A stretch of 64,000 bases of DNA from NCBI GenBank assembly GCA_035048495.1, contig CM068551.1, positions 12,402,248-12,466,247 on the forward strand, written 5' to 3'. Of this stretch, positions 11,450 through 23,771 are shown one piece after another. How positions within the stretch are numbered: the first letter of the stretch is position 1; each line of letters begins with the position of its first letter. Both the position numbers and the translations under genes were made by a program. The notes beneath the pieces are model-generated. The model was not told the origin of the DNA, searched no databases, and saw nothing but the letters and a program-made list of their open reading frames with translations. This DNA comes from Euptelea pleiosperma. Its lineage: Eukaryota; Streptophyta; Magnoliopsida; Ranunculales; Eupteleaceae.

Positions 11450-12552
11450 CATACCCATATGAATTTCAAATTCCTATATCATGCCATCAAGGTTTGAAAT
11501 TTCGAATACCCATATCATGCCATCATCAGTAACTTGGGCAGTTTCCTTGTTTTGTCCAACCTTCTTCTTCGAGCAGGTTTGTACGCCATGGGACCAATTT
11601 GAGATTTTTTGTAAGGCCCATAGTACCTTGGAGATAGCTTGTGCGAGCTGTTATATCTGCAATTGATGTTTGCCTACACGGTTGTACGTAAGCGTAAATA
11701 TATCATATCTCGTTCTTTTTCGGTTCTTCTTTGATCGGCTTGTCGCTTCATTCAAGCTTGGGCCATATGTAGAGTTTCTTGCAATAATTTTAACATCTTA
11801 TCGCAGTCTTCTATGATGCACATGAGAATGAGTTTGGAAATCTGAGTACAAGGTAGGAATGTTAGGCATCTTCCGCCGTCCAATCGATGATCGGTCTCTA
11901 CTTCAAAAAGATGGAAGTTAATTGATAAAGTTTATGGCTTAGATAGGATTATCCGAACTCTAAAATCAATACAAACTGAAAGAAAGTTTTTTTATTTTTT
12001 TTCTTTTTTAAGTAATTAAACAGGAGAGAAGAGAGATACTAACAAGAAAATTAAAATGATTGAAGAAAGATTAATCTAGCATGTAGAAATTAGTACGCAA
12101 TAAAGTAAGAATTCAACTAAAAGGAACAAAAGAAAGGTTAATCTAAGAAATGCAAAGACATAAATAAGAAAAGATGAACAATATAACCAATTCTTAATGT
12201 TAGAATAAAAACCGAAATATTAATTTAAATCTAAAGAAAGAGAGAATATTGAAATTAACCTTGGTGCATGAAAATTAAACTAACTCGACTAACCTAAATA
12301 ATTAAAAAAAAAAAAAAGAGAAGGATTATTAAAGGCTAAATACTTGCATTTAAATGAGCAGGGTTTTACTTAATTTGTCAGTATTGTTGAACTATATTTT
12401 GCATATTCAAAGTGTCAAATTATCATTTCTTCTTCACTCAGGGCTTCTTCAAAAGATCTTTCAGGGATTCTCTCAAGATCTCTCATTGTGTTAAAAGTTG
12501 GAGTAGGGATATTTATAATTTTTTGGGGGTAGAACCTACAACTAGGATTTAA
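11450..12552. other. Intergenic DNA, no gene recognised
   Basis: The stretch holds a short duplicated phrase (CCATATCATGCCATCA at about 11508-11523, with a near copy at 11472-11487). It also holds purine-rich AT DNA from 11980 to 12330. No reading frame with family features was seen. Confidence 0.5.
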
Positions 12553-13480
12553 TGTCCTCGAGGGAAGCATATTATATGCGCCAGGGCTGTTCCCAACAAA
12601 TAGAACGGCCCCGTTCGAGTTAAGCCACGTAGAGATTTTTCAAAATCACATGCTTGACAACCCAACCAGCCAGTAACCCAAGTTAGTTTTATTGTTGATT
12701 TTTTCTTATTTTGTTATTTTTCTTTTTGAAATAAGTCGATGGACAAAACCCTTTTTTCCATCTTTCTTCGCCGTCTTCCCTTTTTCCCTTTCCTTCCTAC
12801 AACCTGAATCCCCCTTTTTCAGCCTTCCTCTCTGAGGCATTTTTTTCATCCGCAATAACACCCCTGAAACCCCTTGTTTTCTCCGGACAGTTTTCTTATT
12901 AGGCATTTTTCCCTTCCTTATTTTTACTCTTCTCTCTCTCTTTTCTGTATTTTCTATTTTACTAGGTTTTGTGTCGTGATCATCAAAACGTTTTACAAAA
13001 AAAAAGATTTGTAATTTAGAAAGTGTTGTTACAGAAAATTTAGGCTGAATGCAAGTAGCATGAAGCATGACAATTCATTATGTAGACCAAATTGAGCGGA
13101 CCTTCTTTTTCTTCTGAGAGAAATCAATCTAACTCTTAAGTAGATCGAAGCGAAGCATAACCAAATGGAAAAAGAAAAAAAAAAAAAGAGCGGCGGAGTT
13201 CAAATCTCTATGTGGTTATCCATTCTCTGTACCTTGCAAGAAGGAAAGGGGAAGAGGAAGATAGTGAAGTAGGAACAAAATAGAAATATGGCTTTGTTCG
13301 TGAATTTGTCAAAAAGGAAAAAAAAAATAAAAGAAAACAAAAAGAAGCTAACATGGGTTACCAAAAGGTTGGGTTGTCGAGAGAGTGATTTTAAAAATTC
13401 TCTACGTGTTGCAACTAGAATGGGGCCGTTCTATTTGTTATGAACAGCCTTAGCGCATATAATCCGCTCCTGTCCTCGAG
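12553..13480. mobile_element. Long-TIR Mutator-type non-autonomous element with 10 bp target duplication
   Basis: The element proper is 12563-13470 (908 bp). It starts GGAAGCATATTATATGCG and ends with the inverse, CGCATATAATCCGCTCC. The arms stay inverted for roughly 250 bp, sharing AACAAATAGAACGGCCCC and GACAACCCAACC. It is flanked by TGTCCTCGAG at 12553-12562 and again at 13471-13480. A long TIR plus a 9-10 bp duplication is the Mutator pattern. The centre has a Lys/Arg-rich open frame on the minus strand (13068-12706, 120 codons) with no recognisable domain, taken as non-coding. Confidence 0.8.
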
Positions 13481-13803
13481 TAGTCTACAACCATTTAGGG
13501 CCTGTTGGGCAACTATAAAATCCTAAGAACTCCTTGAACGATATTTTTGTCCTTCAGTTATATAGGTTAGTTAGGACTATTCTTTTATGTTTTATTTTGA
13601 TTTTAGTTGACATCATCTAACTATTAGAACATATTTAAAAATTTTAAGAAATTCTAAAAAAATAATTTAGAGCTTTTACAATTCTGCATGTGGAGTTCAC
13701 ATGGGTTTTGTGAGGCCCATGAATTTTTAGTCTATTTTGAGGCCCATGTGTGTAGTTTTATATTTAAATGTGACTAAGGTAATTATTTTAAATGTTTACA
13801 TAT
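13481..13803. other. Intergenic DNA, no gene recognised
   Basis: This is short AT-rich spacer between two Mutator-type elements; nothing was recognised. Confidence 0.5.
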
Positions 13804-14219
13804 TTTTATTATGGGTCGGGCTCCGTTGACAGCCCTAAAATGACAGGATTCTGTACAGGACTCAATTATGTGCCACATGGCACATTCTTAAGAGGACTCT
13901 GACCATATGGATGTTTGGCCAATCCCTAGGTGGACCTACAAACCAAAATTCAGCTTGATTAGTGATTTCTAGGCATTGGGTCTGCGTATCTCAAATACTG
14001 CTATAATTCGCACAGTTGAGATCAACCCATGAAAATAAGTCCAATCCAACATCTCGAAATCACTAAGCAGGCGGACTTTTGGTTTGTAGGTCTACCTAGG
14101 GGTTGGCCAAACATCCATACGGTCAGAGTCTTCCAAGAATGTGTCATGTGGCATATATTGTGTCTTGTACAGAATCCTGTCATTTTAGGGCTGTCAACGG
14201 AGCCTGACCCTTTTATCAT
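13804..14219. mobile_element. CACGTGG-arm foldback MITE, copy B, reference copy with 9 bp target duplication
   Basis: The element is 13813-14210 (398 bp). The inverted arms run about 135 bp: left GGGTCGGGCTCCGTTGACAG, right inverse GGGTCAGGCTCCGTTGACAG. Further in, the arms share CTGACC-TATGGATGTTTGGCC and a GACCTACAAACCAAAA phrase. The flanks are TTTTATTAT (13804-13812) and TTTTATCAT (14211-14219), a 9 bp duplication with one mismatch. It therefore looks like a Mutator-derived MITE and serves as the type copy for the family. Open frames across it are by-products of the inverted arms. Confidence 0.85.
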
Positions 14220-15671
14220 ATGCTTTTTAATTTATTAATGTGTATGTATACATATAATATACATAGTATATACATATAGTTGTTAGTGTGTCATACACCC
14301 CATAACTTAGATTTTTACTTATGCTTAACCTCATTGATATAATTGAGTAATTAATGGCGTGACTTGCATGCCACATAAGCTTTTAGTAGTTCAATTAATT
14401 AACTTGGTGTCTTAATCATTAAGTAATATTAATTTAACAATTAAGTAATGAGCTTAGGCCCAAATCTATATAAACTATGGCCAAGCCGTCCCACTCCTTA
14501 TATGATATTTATTATTTTTTGAAAAATCAAAGTTCAAAACCCCATGGCTGTACAGCCTTCTTTTCTCTTTGATTTATTTTATTTTTCTTCCATCCAAAAC
14601 CAAAACTCATTAGAACTTTACATGTTCTTTTTGTACACTTATTAGGTTTTTTGAACCCTAAGACTATATTAGATCTTGAAGGGAGATGTCCTATCCTATT
14701 CAAGATCTAATTTTCTTTTTGTGCTCAGCCCCTCCATTAGAGTATATACGTAAATCATACACACCCTCTAAACCCATTTGGTTTCCATAAAAAACTATTT
14801 TTAATACTTTAGTTATCCTCTATAGAGTATATAGTTGTAGTCATTTTTTCTTCTCCATTGACACCATTTTAACAATCAAGAAATCAATAAACCTTAGGTT
14901 TATTCTTATCCCAAAATGCGGGCATCATTGGGGCTACAATCCCCTTGGGTTTAATCCATTCAATAAGTAAAAATTGGAGAAGAAGATAAAAGAGAAGAGG
15001 TTGATCATATCACCAAGAGTTGATTTTATTGCTTATATACATAGATGTGTTGCACTTCTTTTGGAAAATGTATATTCATGTTATATGATTTAAAAAATTC
15101 ATGTTTTGATGTTATTTTACAAAGTATGTTAGTATTAGTGATTCTTGCACCTTTGATTATGGTTTATTATTGATGTGCTCGTTCATACATATATTTGGTT
15201 ATTATTATTATTATTGAAAATGCATGGGCTCACAAATATTTTTAAGATTCAATATATTGTAGTATCTTACCATTTGGATGCTCTCTTGAATTCTAAGAGC
15301 ATGCTTAAAGAGCAATCAAGACGTATAGGCTCCTCTGGTGAAAGACTTAAAACATATTTGAATCCTTGTGATGGAATTTTGAGAACTTAGCTACTATTGT
15401 GAAATGCAACCTCATATTTTCCTTGTCATGAATGTATTCAATTTTTTTATTATTATTTATCATGATTTTAAGATTTTCAGATAGATTTAGTTGATATTAT
15501 TGTGTTACATTCATTATTACATATCTTATTGCATTAGTTTATCTTGGTTAGCTGTTCATCCTCATAAGAGTATAGGTAATAGAACGAGTCTATTGAGCTT
15601 CATAGTTTATTTCTATTTTCTTTGTGCAAATGTATTAGATAGGCAAACACCTTAATTTCATTGAGCCAATG
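14220..15671. other. Intergenic DNA, possible old LTR fragments
   Basis: No gene was recognised. A phrase near 15590 (TCTATTGAGCTTCATAG) is close to one at about 24284-24302 and may mark fragments of the same LTR family. AT-rich simple DNA lies at 14235-14275. Confidence 0.4.
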
Positions 15672-17254
15672 ATTTATTTATTAGCATTGTGTGGAAATAC
15701 TCTGTTTTGTGATGCGACAAGCTACTACGTCAATGCAAATTTACTACTTTTCTTTGAAGATTTCAGCTTAGTAGGACAGTATGCCTAGGGGGCTGCTGTC
15801 CTTTTTGTATAAACAGCTTAGTAGTTTTGTCGTAAAAAAGTAAGGAGAGTATTACAGGATGTGTGATGCTCTTGCAGGTAAGCATTGATTCATTATTTCT
15901 TATTTTATTTATATTTTAATTTGAATATTTATAAATTTATTTTTATTGAAGATATGGGCGCAAGAGCATTTGTCGGTTGGAAGGCCAATATTGTACTCTA
16001 CAGAATATCGATGTCCAATAGCATTGAAATGGACTTTAGATGAAAGAGAGTACGTAGATGAGCCTACCCGGAATGTGACTACTTATCGATAGGAGTTAAA
16101 TTTACTAACTCCTGATCAGTTAAGTTATTTTTATTGATTGTATTTATTAATATAAGTTTGTTATTTGCTTAATTTTATTAATCTAAACTTTATTTTTTTG
16201 TAGGTTCGTTGGATGCCATACATCCGTTATTATCCTCTGCCAAATAATATTCCAACAATGATACACAATGCACGACAGCTCAGTCTTCATCGTGCTTGTA
16301 TCATTTATCTTGATATTGCTATGTATCATCCAGCAGATAGATGTATGCGCCAGTTTGGCCTTCATCAGACTATCCTAGGTATTCCATTATCTTGGGTGGT
16401 GGGATTTGGTCGAATGGCAACATGGACTGCTATGATAGTAGCTGTTAGAGACTGGTAGAGTACATTTGATCGTTTTGTCGTTAGTGGTCCATCGACCGAT
16501 TATGTTACAGGTAAATATTGTATTTCAGTTAATGTTGATTTGATCTCTTTAATTTATTTTTGGTCATATTTGTAGATGAGGCATATCAAACGTAGTATGG
16601 TACCCCCCGTATGCATAATACAGAACAACAATATGATAAAGAGCGGTATTTACCAAGGGGATATCATGATGGATCCTACACCGAGTTGAGGAATAGAGTT
16701 GATGGTGTGGTAAGTTACAATTTTTATATTTTTAACCTATTAAATCATTTGATATATTAATATTAAATTTATTTTTGTAGATTGATCATATGTCTACGTA
16801 CATGAACCTGTTGGAGATTAATCATCCTGTGTGTAATATACGAGATGATATAGATGTATTGCATCGTGATCCGCACGCACACTCAAAGTCCAACAGCCAA
16901 CTGAGCGATATCATGTCCCTCCCTATACAAGTTGTTCGTCGTCGACGTGATGAGTCAGAGGATGCAGATGACGTAGGAGAAGATGTGGGAGAGGATATAA
17001 GAGAGGATGTGGGAGAAGATGTGGATCAATGGGTGACGGTTGAGCGTGGATCCACATATAGACCATGTTCATTTGGGGGTAGATCTACATTTGAGAGTGG
17101 ATCTTCATCTCAGGTATATCATCCATTGACGCCTATGCCCCTTGTACATCCACCTTATGTATCAGTAGTTCCATCACAGTCCGGTCCATCATAGGTTTCT
17201 ATCATAGGTTCTCATACAGGTAGAGCTAGAGGTAAAAATAGAAATAGAGATTAG
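15672..17254 (+). pseudogene. Plant mobile domain gene copy 2, truncated with stops
   Basis: The segment aligns to exons 2-6 of the gene at 47-2211, with the introns kept in place. The first exon is absent. Damage includes TGG to TAG in the GQYAWGAAVL block (near 15786), CAG to TAG in TYRQEL (near 16090), a stop after RDW near 16456 and a TAG near 17192. The exon 3 donor (copy 1 CAG|GTAAG) reads CAGTTAAG near 16120. The acidic GED-repeat region of the last exon is still readable at 16970-17020. Confidence 0.85.
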
Positions 17255-17759
17255 TTTTATACATTTCTATGTATATTTTGCTTATATTAGATAATACTTT
17301 TATTATTAAACTTGTTATATTGTTATGATACTTTTATCATTTTCTATCCCTTTATCCTGAATGAATGTTTGGCTTACACCATGGTGAACCCATACACCAA
17401 ATATTCTCGAATATATGAATGTTGAAAATAGGTAGAGAGAGAAAACAAAATGATTTATTCGTAGTAAATCTAACAAAATGATTTATTCGTGGTAGATCTA
17501 ACAAAATGATTTAACAAAAAATATTGTACAAAATGGAACCAAGAATTTACGTGATTCCCCATTTAATTTTGAGTACATCCACGGACTATGTTTCTTAGGT
17601 CAAATCCACTATTAACTGATTTTAGTACAATATGTATGTCAATGACATTGCATTACAAAAAATACATAATAATATATCTTCAGTGTCTTCTTTGCTCCGT
17701 TTGACTTCACTTGTCCCAACTTGAGTTTCTCCTTCGCTTTATTTGACACTAGCTGTTCT

Positions 17760-19991
17760 TTGATAATAAACAAGTAAAACAAGTACAAATAGAAATATAA
17801 CTAATATTAAATAAGATTTCTACAAGATACTCGATTATGTCAATACAGCCACAACGACTGTAGTGTAATGCTCGTACTTCTTGCACGTTAGTGTTTCGTC
17901 GATTTACTTTAAGACGATCAAGACTTCGTCGAGTTAATGGTGGCAATATCATAATTTGTCTCATATTTTTTGGATGTTGCAATTCATATGGATGTTGTAT
18001 TCCTTCCATAGAAATAGCATAAGTTTGTCAGTATCTTTCAACCGTTAGTTCAGGAGAACAAAAATTATAGCAATCTCATCTCCTATTTGTGCATGTACAC
18101 GTAGAATACAGCTATGTTGTCATTTTCTACATGTACAAAATCGTTAGCCATGTTGACGACATGAATTTTATTTATTGCTCGATCTTTAATTTTAAATTTC
18201 ATGTCATCAATAAACAATAAATTCAAATAATTTACTTTCTCTTTTCTTTTAGTAAGTTTTTTTCAGTTTTTGGAACTAATTTTGATGTCCATGATTGACC
18301 TTTTATCTTACAATTTTCTTGAATCTTAATTATTTTATACCTAATCCCATCTAATAATCCTGATATTGGTTTTAAACGTAAATATTTAATTCAAACATTA
18401 AATGATTCTGCGAAGTTCGAAGTTAATACGCCATATCTTGGAACAGGAGAATGAGATGTTGCCTAATGAATTAAGTTTGTGATTTTTGTTCTCCCCCAAT
18501 AATCTATTCATAAATTTCTACATTCTCATTTTTTATCGTCTCTATATATGAATTACAATCTATATTATTATATGCTTTTGTTACTTTTTTTAATAATTTA
18601 CAAAAATTTGATTCTATAAATCATTTTTTTAAATTTTGTTTAAAATACTTAACACAAAAAATATAAGTGTGAAGGAAAATGCTTAGCAACTCCTTGTATA
18701 AGTCATTTTTGTCTATTAGAAATAAAAGATGTCGTACAATGAAAATGACTAAACGCTATTTCAAACGAATTTAAAAATCAATCCCAAGTATGTTTATCCT
18801 CAGCTTCGACAACGGTAAATGCTAATGGAAAAATACCACCATTAGGGTCGACAGAAGTCGCCGCAAACAAAATACCTTGATATTTTCCTTTTAAGAATGT
18901 ACCATCTAATCTTACAATAGGTTTGCATCCATTTTTAAATCCTTCTATACATACTTTAAAACAAATAAAAATTCGTTGAAAATTTTTATTATTATTAGTT
19001 TGAAGATAACAAATACTACTAGGATTTGTTTCTAGAATAGTTTGACAATAATGTTCTAAGTCTTTATAAGCCTCTATTTCACAACCATGTATGTCTCACA
19101 TTGCTTTCCCCTAGCATTCCAAGCTTTCTTGTATGAGACGTCTACACTGTGATCGCGTTTCATGTCCTTTATTATATCTATCGGACTATAATATTGATTA
19201 TCAGCTAAACGTCCTCTAATTATATTTCTAATCCAATTACTAGTTGCTTGAGGATGACTGCCCAAAATCATTCTACCTATACATGTGTGACAAGCATTAT
19301 AAGTACGAATTGTAAAAATTTCACCATTAGCAAGTTTTGTTGCATACACACGCTACGAACAATTTTCAACTTCACAGGTCATAACAACTTTTTCTCTATT
19401 ATTTAGGCTATATTTTATTGTAAAATTCTTTTTAATTGTCAAATTTAACATCGATTGTCTAAATTTAGTTACATTATCAAACATTTTTTCAACATATATA
19501 ACATTATCATTATTATTATTATCATTATCACTAGATGATAAAGAGTCAACTTGCGGGTCATCTGTATCATGATCTCCATCATCATCATGATCTTCATTAT
19601 CAACCTCTACAATCGGATTATAATCATCGATTTGAAATTGATTAGATGAGCTAGGCTCACCTTGAAAATCTCAATGACCATAATTCAATTGATAAGATGG
19701 TGTAGGTGTAGTAGATACAAAAAGAGTTATACTTAGAGAAGTTACATTAATTTCAAAAAGATATTGGAGAGATGATTCATTAAAAATTTGAATTATATAT
19801 TTTTCAGAACCACAATAAATAACTGACCTTATGATAAAATTTGGATGAATCTCACAGGTAGTAGCAATTTTATCACATAATTCGCCCAATGTGATCTCCG
19901 ATTATACAAATAACATTCGTGCTTCTCTACTGACGTACGTGTCCCCATGTATTTGACCTCCATAATGGCATATAATAGATTTTGTCGCTAT
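17760..19991 (-). pseudogene. MURA-type transposase copy 2, heavily decayed
   Basis: The segment aligns to the transposase at 2807-5019. The start codon is lost: the ATG of copy 1 reads ATA at 19991-19989. A stop follows about 30 codons in. The region equivalent to 4780-4811 stays in frame here (ESSLQYLFEINVTS), which shows the break in copy 1 is a later event. The DNA-binding block and parts of the core are recognisable at 19074-19349; the SWIM finger around 18090-18130 has lost cysteines. Confidence 0.8.
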
Positions 19992-20103
19992 TTGTAATTA
20001 CAAAATAAAAAGAAAACAAGTATAAAATAATTATTTTTTGAACAGAATCACGAATCAGAGTGTTAGTATGAAAGTAGATAGTGAGTATGAGAGGAGTGGG
20101 TCG

Positions 20104-20116
20104 TATATATATATAG
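20104..20116 (-). promoter_or_regulatory. Putative TATA box of transposase copy 2
   Basis: A TATATATATATA run lies at the position matching the TATA box of copy 1. It is relic status, since the downstream start codon is lost. Confidence 0.35.
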
Positions 20117-20119
20117 GAG

Positions 20120-20430
20120 ACGCCAACGAACAAACGCACTTTCAAAAAATGTCTGTCAGCTCGAAACGCTCTTTGAAATGACGTTTTACCGTTAAGCAAT
20201 AGTCAAAAACTGGTCGAAAAAAATAGTCGGAAAACGGTTGCGATCCAACGAACAAACGCACTTTTAAAGAAAGTCTGTCACTAACAAACGTTCTTTAGAA
20301 GAACGTCTGATAACTGATAAGCGTACTTTAATAACTGACAAATGCACTACGTTTTTCACTGACAAACGCACTTTAAAGGAGCGTTTGTTAGTGAAACTGA
20401 CAAATGTACTTTTAAAGTGTGTTTAGTTAC
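20120..20430. repeat. Decayed subterminal array of Mutator-like copy 2
   Basis: Several AACGCACTTT / AAAGGAGCGTTTG type half-palindromes occur, diverged from the GCCCTTTAAAAGGGC array of copy 1. Confidence 0.6.
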
Positions 20431-20783
20431 TTTTTTTTAGATTTTCAAAAAATAATTTTTGTTTTTGCAAATAAATTAAACTTTATTTTCTTTTAAGAAA
20501 TTTTTTGTTAAAATAATTTTGTAACTCACAATAACCCCACTAGTTCATATTTTCTAAATTAACAAAAAAATATTTTCTTTAAAAACTCTTTTGGCCATGT
20601 AAGAAAATTTTATTCATAAAAATTAAAAAAAAATAGATTTTTATAATTATTATTCAATTTTGTTCTAGTTTTAGACCCGTGCCAGTAGGAAAAATAGCTC
20701 TATAAGTTCATGATAGAATTGATCTTCTATCTTAGTGCCCATTGTTTAAAAAATTAATCTTATTATGGGGCCCAATGGACTTC

Positions 20784-23771
20784 GAGATTGTCACGCTCCA
20801 AATCCGGGTATCCAGATCCGACCCGAAAATCCATAGGTCAACCTCATACCCAAACCTATAGATGATCTATGAATGCATCCTAGTGGTTCAAGTATGACTC
20901 TAAACCACTAAGATCCATACTCAAACAAGTCAATCAATACCATAATTCATTAAGTGATTAAACAGATTTCGGTAATTAGACCCTAGAATAAATTATGAAA
21001 TTAATTATGAGAAAAATACTAAATTAATTATTTTTTAATTTTAAACTATATGGCATAAACCCAATATATAAAAGAAAGTCTCAAACCAAAAATTAGGTCA
21101 AACGGAGAAAATAAATTTTCCTCCCATTCTTTCCGTCCTTATAGTGCACCTGAGCAATGCTGCAGTAAAATGACTGCTATTTCTTCGTCCGATATTTGAT
21201 TTGGCTTCTAAAGCCCATTGGATAACTCTCTGAGTTGGCTACAACTCTCATATTAAGGTCAGAGCTCAAAGATGCCATATAAAGGGTCAAAACTAGGTCT
21301 ATTTGGCTCGGGTGCAGAATAGACTGGTTCGTAGTACAGTCAGTGTTTTGGCCATAACTTTCTGTACAGAAAGAATCTGTGAAAACCGTTTATATCATTG
21401 GAAAGCTAACTGACAGACCTTCAAAAATTCCTTCTGTGATAATTGAAATTTTGTCAGTTACTTTACCGAAAATATGTTACAGTTCAAAAATTACAGTTCT
21501 CTCTTATATAGTATTTCTAATGCTTTTAGTTTCTCAAGTTCAAAACTCGGTCTAGGTCCATTATTATTAACCACTAATCTACTATTATCATATAAATAAT
21601 ATAATGTCAAATCATTATATTTATCGAATAAAATAACCAAGTATCATCCATAAGATAAAATGGACAAGTTCCCGAAGATAAGTCAGAACAAGCCCGAAAT
21701 CAAAATCAAAGATAACTAGTTTTTATCAATAAAGAGTTTAAAGGACTAGAACTCTTCTGATGCCTCCAAAGGCTCGCCATGATCACCATCCTCATACACC
21801 TCGTCGTCGGGTACTTCCCACGAAGAGTCATCCGTCGGGTTAAAGCCCAACTCGTCTGTGCAGTGTCACAAAACACTGTGAGTCCAACGGACTCAGTAGT
21901 GCAACGGGTAACCCCATGGCACTCTTAATCCACATATAATGTTAACTAAGCATAATCATAGGAAGCAAGGATAGAATAAAGTATGTAATAAGCAAGAGAT
22001 AACAATCACTATAAAACGAATAATCTACAAGGTATGCAAAGTGCATGCGATGACATCCCATCCCAATAACTGAACCACTAATGGGTCTCCATCTCCTTTC
22101 CTCGCTGGGAGCAACCTTATGGCTCATCTGCAGGATTGTTTGGGGTCTTTCACCCTAGGGTTTTCTAGCCCTTCTTGCTTAATGACAAAAATAATAAACT
22201 TTCTCTCATATAAACCCCCAATGAACATGATAAGCGTAGTGTAAATCAATGTCAAAATAACTATAACGAGATGAGGGTTAAGGCTAAAAACATTTTCACC
22301 TAGAAGTGTTCTTATGATCGATCCACTAATGAGAACTATCCGTAGTTTCCATTAGTACATGGTCACGGCACGTTTTCACCCCTATCATTCCCTCCAAATC
22401 AAAGATAATATACAAGAAGGGGGTTGTAAGGAAAGAATAATATAATATTCAGATAAAAAGAAATAAAAGCACATGTGAGTAATTCAAAATAATAATTCAA
22501 CCACTTCCTACCCATAATGAACATGCTTAGAGAAAATAAAATATATAAAAGGAGATACGCATGGTAGGGGTTACCTACCTCTTAAATAGACAGTAGATTC
22601 GTATTGTGAAGCTTGAAATAATGATGGAAAGGGAGCTTCACGTTTTCTTTGAGTTCTCCGATGCCGTTGATTTCCAACTATGTTGAAGAGGTCGATGAGA
22701 AGGTTTGAATGTTAGGTTTTGATCTCTTTTTTTATGGTGGGATGAGGGTGTTCTAAGGCTTTAAAAGGTTCTTTAATGGAGGTTTAATGGAGGTGCATCA
22801 ATGGATGAAGAGGGAAGAGAATAAGAGATTTTTTTATGAATAAATAAGGGAGTAGTGGTTTGGGGTTTGTGAAAGCTCCTAAGCCTTAAGGCTTTCTTAA
22901 ATAGGTTTAGAAGTAATATTTAGAGTTTCTATTCTAAGTGAAATTCGTAACTCTCAAGGGGGTGATTTTTTCAACCTTCAAAAGTTCATATTTTAAGTTA
23001 CTTATGGGTTAAAAATGGGTTCAAGACCCATATGTATTCATTGGGCCTCATTTAAGGTTATTCTTAAGTCCAAAATGCCTCTAACTTAGCTCTACGAGCT
23101 CACCCATAATTATAGCTTAATAATTTATGCTGTTACTTATATTAATAATTTAAATACTTATTAATTATAATTATGTCAGATTCCCTAAAAAGGTGGTGAT
23201 TTAATATATATAATACATGTGGGTCCAATACTATATAATAATAATATATAATAATCATTATTAATTCAAATAAACTATATTATAAAATTTAAAAGTTCAT
23301 ACAACAAGGTATTGATACATGTCACACACACATAAATCACATGAAATAATTTCAGTACACAAAATTCACAAAAATGTTCAAAGTCACAGAAAGTGTCAAG
23401 ATGACATCAGAATGACCCGAAATTCGAGAGATGGGTTTTCAACCCTAAGATAAGGTAAATAGGTTATTTTTAGAAAGTTTTCAGGGCTCGGGGTCAAAAA
23501 TATTTTTATTATCTTATTAGATCAAGTATATCATCTAGTGTCCAGAAAAATCCCTTGTGAGTTATTGTTCATTATTTTTAGCAGGAAATTAACCCTAAAA
23601 GTGAGTTTAAAAATAATAAATTTTTTAAAGTTGTCCGAATCCTACCAAACTTGACACATGACTTAATATAGGATATCTAAGAATGAAAGTAAGTTTAAAC
23701 TGCCAAAATTATCCCATGAGGGTCAAATTATCATAATACCCTTAGCTGAAAGTTCGAAATATTACAGAGAT
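20784..23771 (-). mobile_element. Solo LTR, about 3 kb, Ty3/gypsy-like, 5 bp target duplication
   Basis: The LTR is 20789-23766. It starts TG and ends CA, with GAGAT on both sides (20784-20788 and 23767-23771). On the minus strand it reads TGTAATATTTCG to GGAGCGTGACA; an ending like GTGACA is common in gypsy LTRs. No primer-binding site or polypurine tract abuts it, hence a solo LTR. The minus strand includes a phrase (near 21890) typical of gypsy LTR 3' parts, CTGAGTCCGTTGGACTCAC. Orientation is inferred from these phrases. Confidence 0.7.

Larger units (their letters stand above)
15672..20520. mobile_element. Mutator-like element copy 2, 5'-truncated and decayed
   Basis: The element has the same gene order and orientation as copy 1. 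Similarity begins abruptly inside exon 2 of the mobile-domain gene (15672, equal to about 580 in copy 1) and continues to about 20520. Both genes carry stops. The left terminus is missing, so it cannot be autonomous. Confidence 0.85.

Noticed and set aside
12706..13068. 120-codon basic frame on the minus strand
   Set aside because: It lies partly in the inverted arm of a transposon, is Lys/Arg-rich from purine-rich DNA, and has no domain.
14022..14238. Paired frames on both strands
   Set aside because: They come from the inverted arms of the MITE at 13813-14210.
15175..15390. 71-codon frame on the plus strand
   Set aside because: No family resemblance, and flanked by AT-rich repeat-like DNA.
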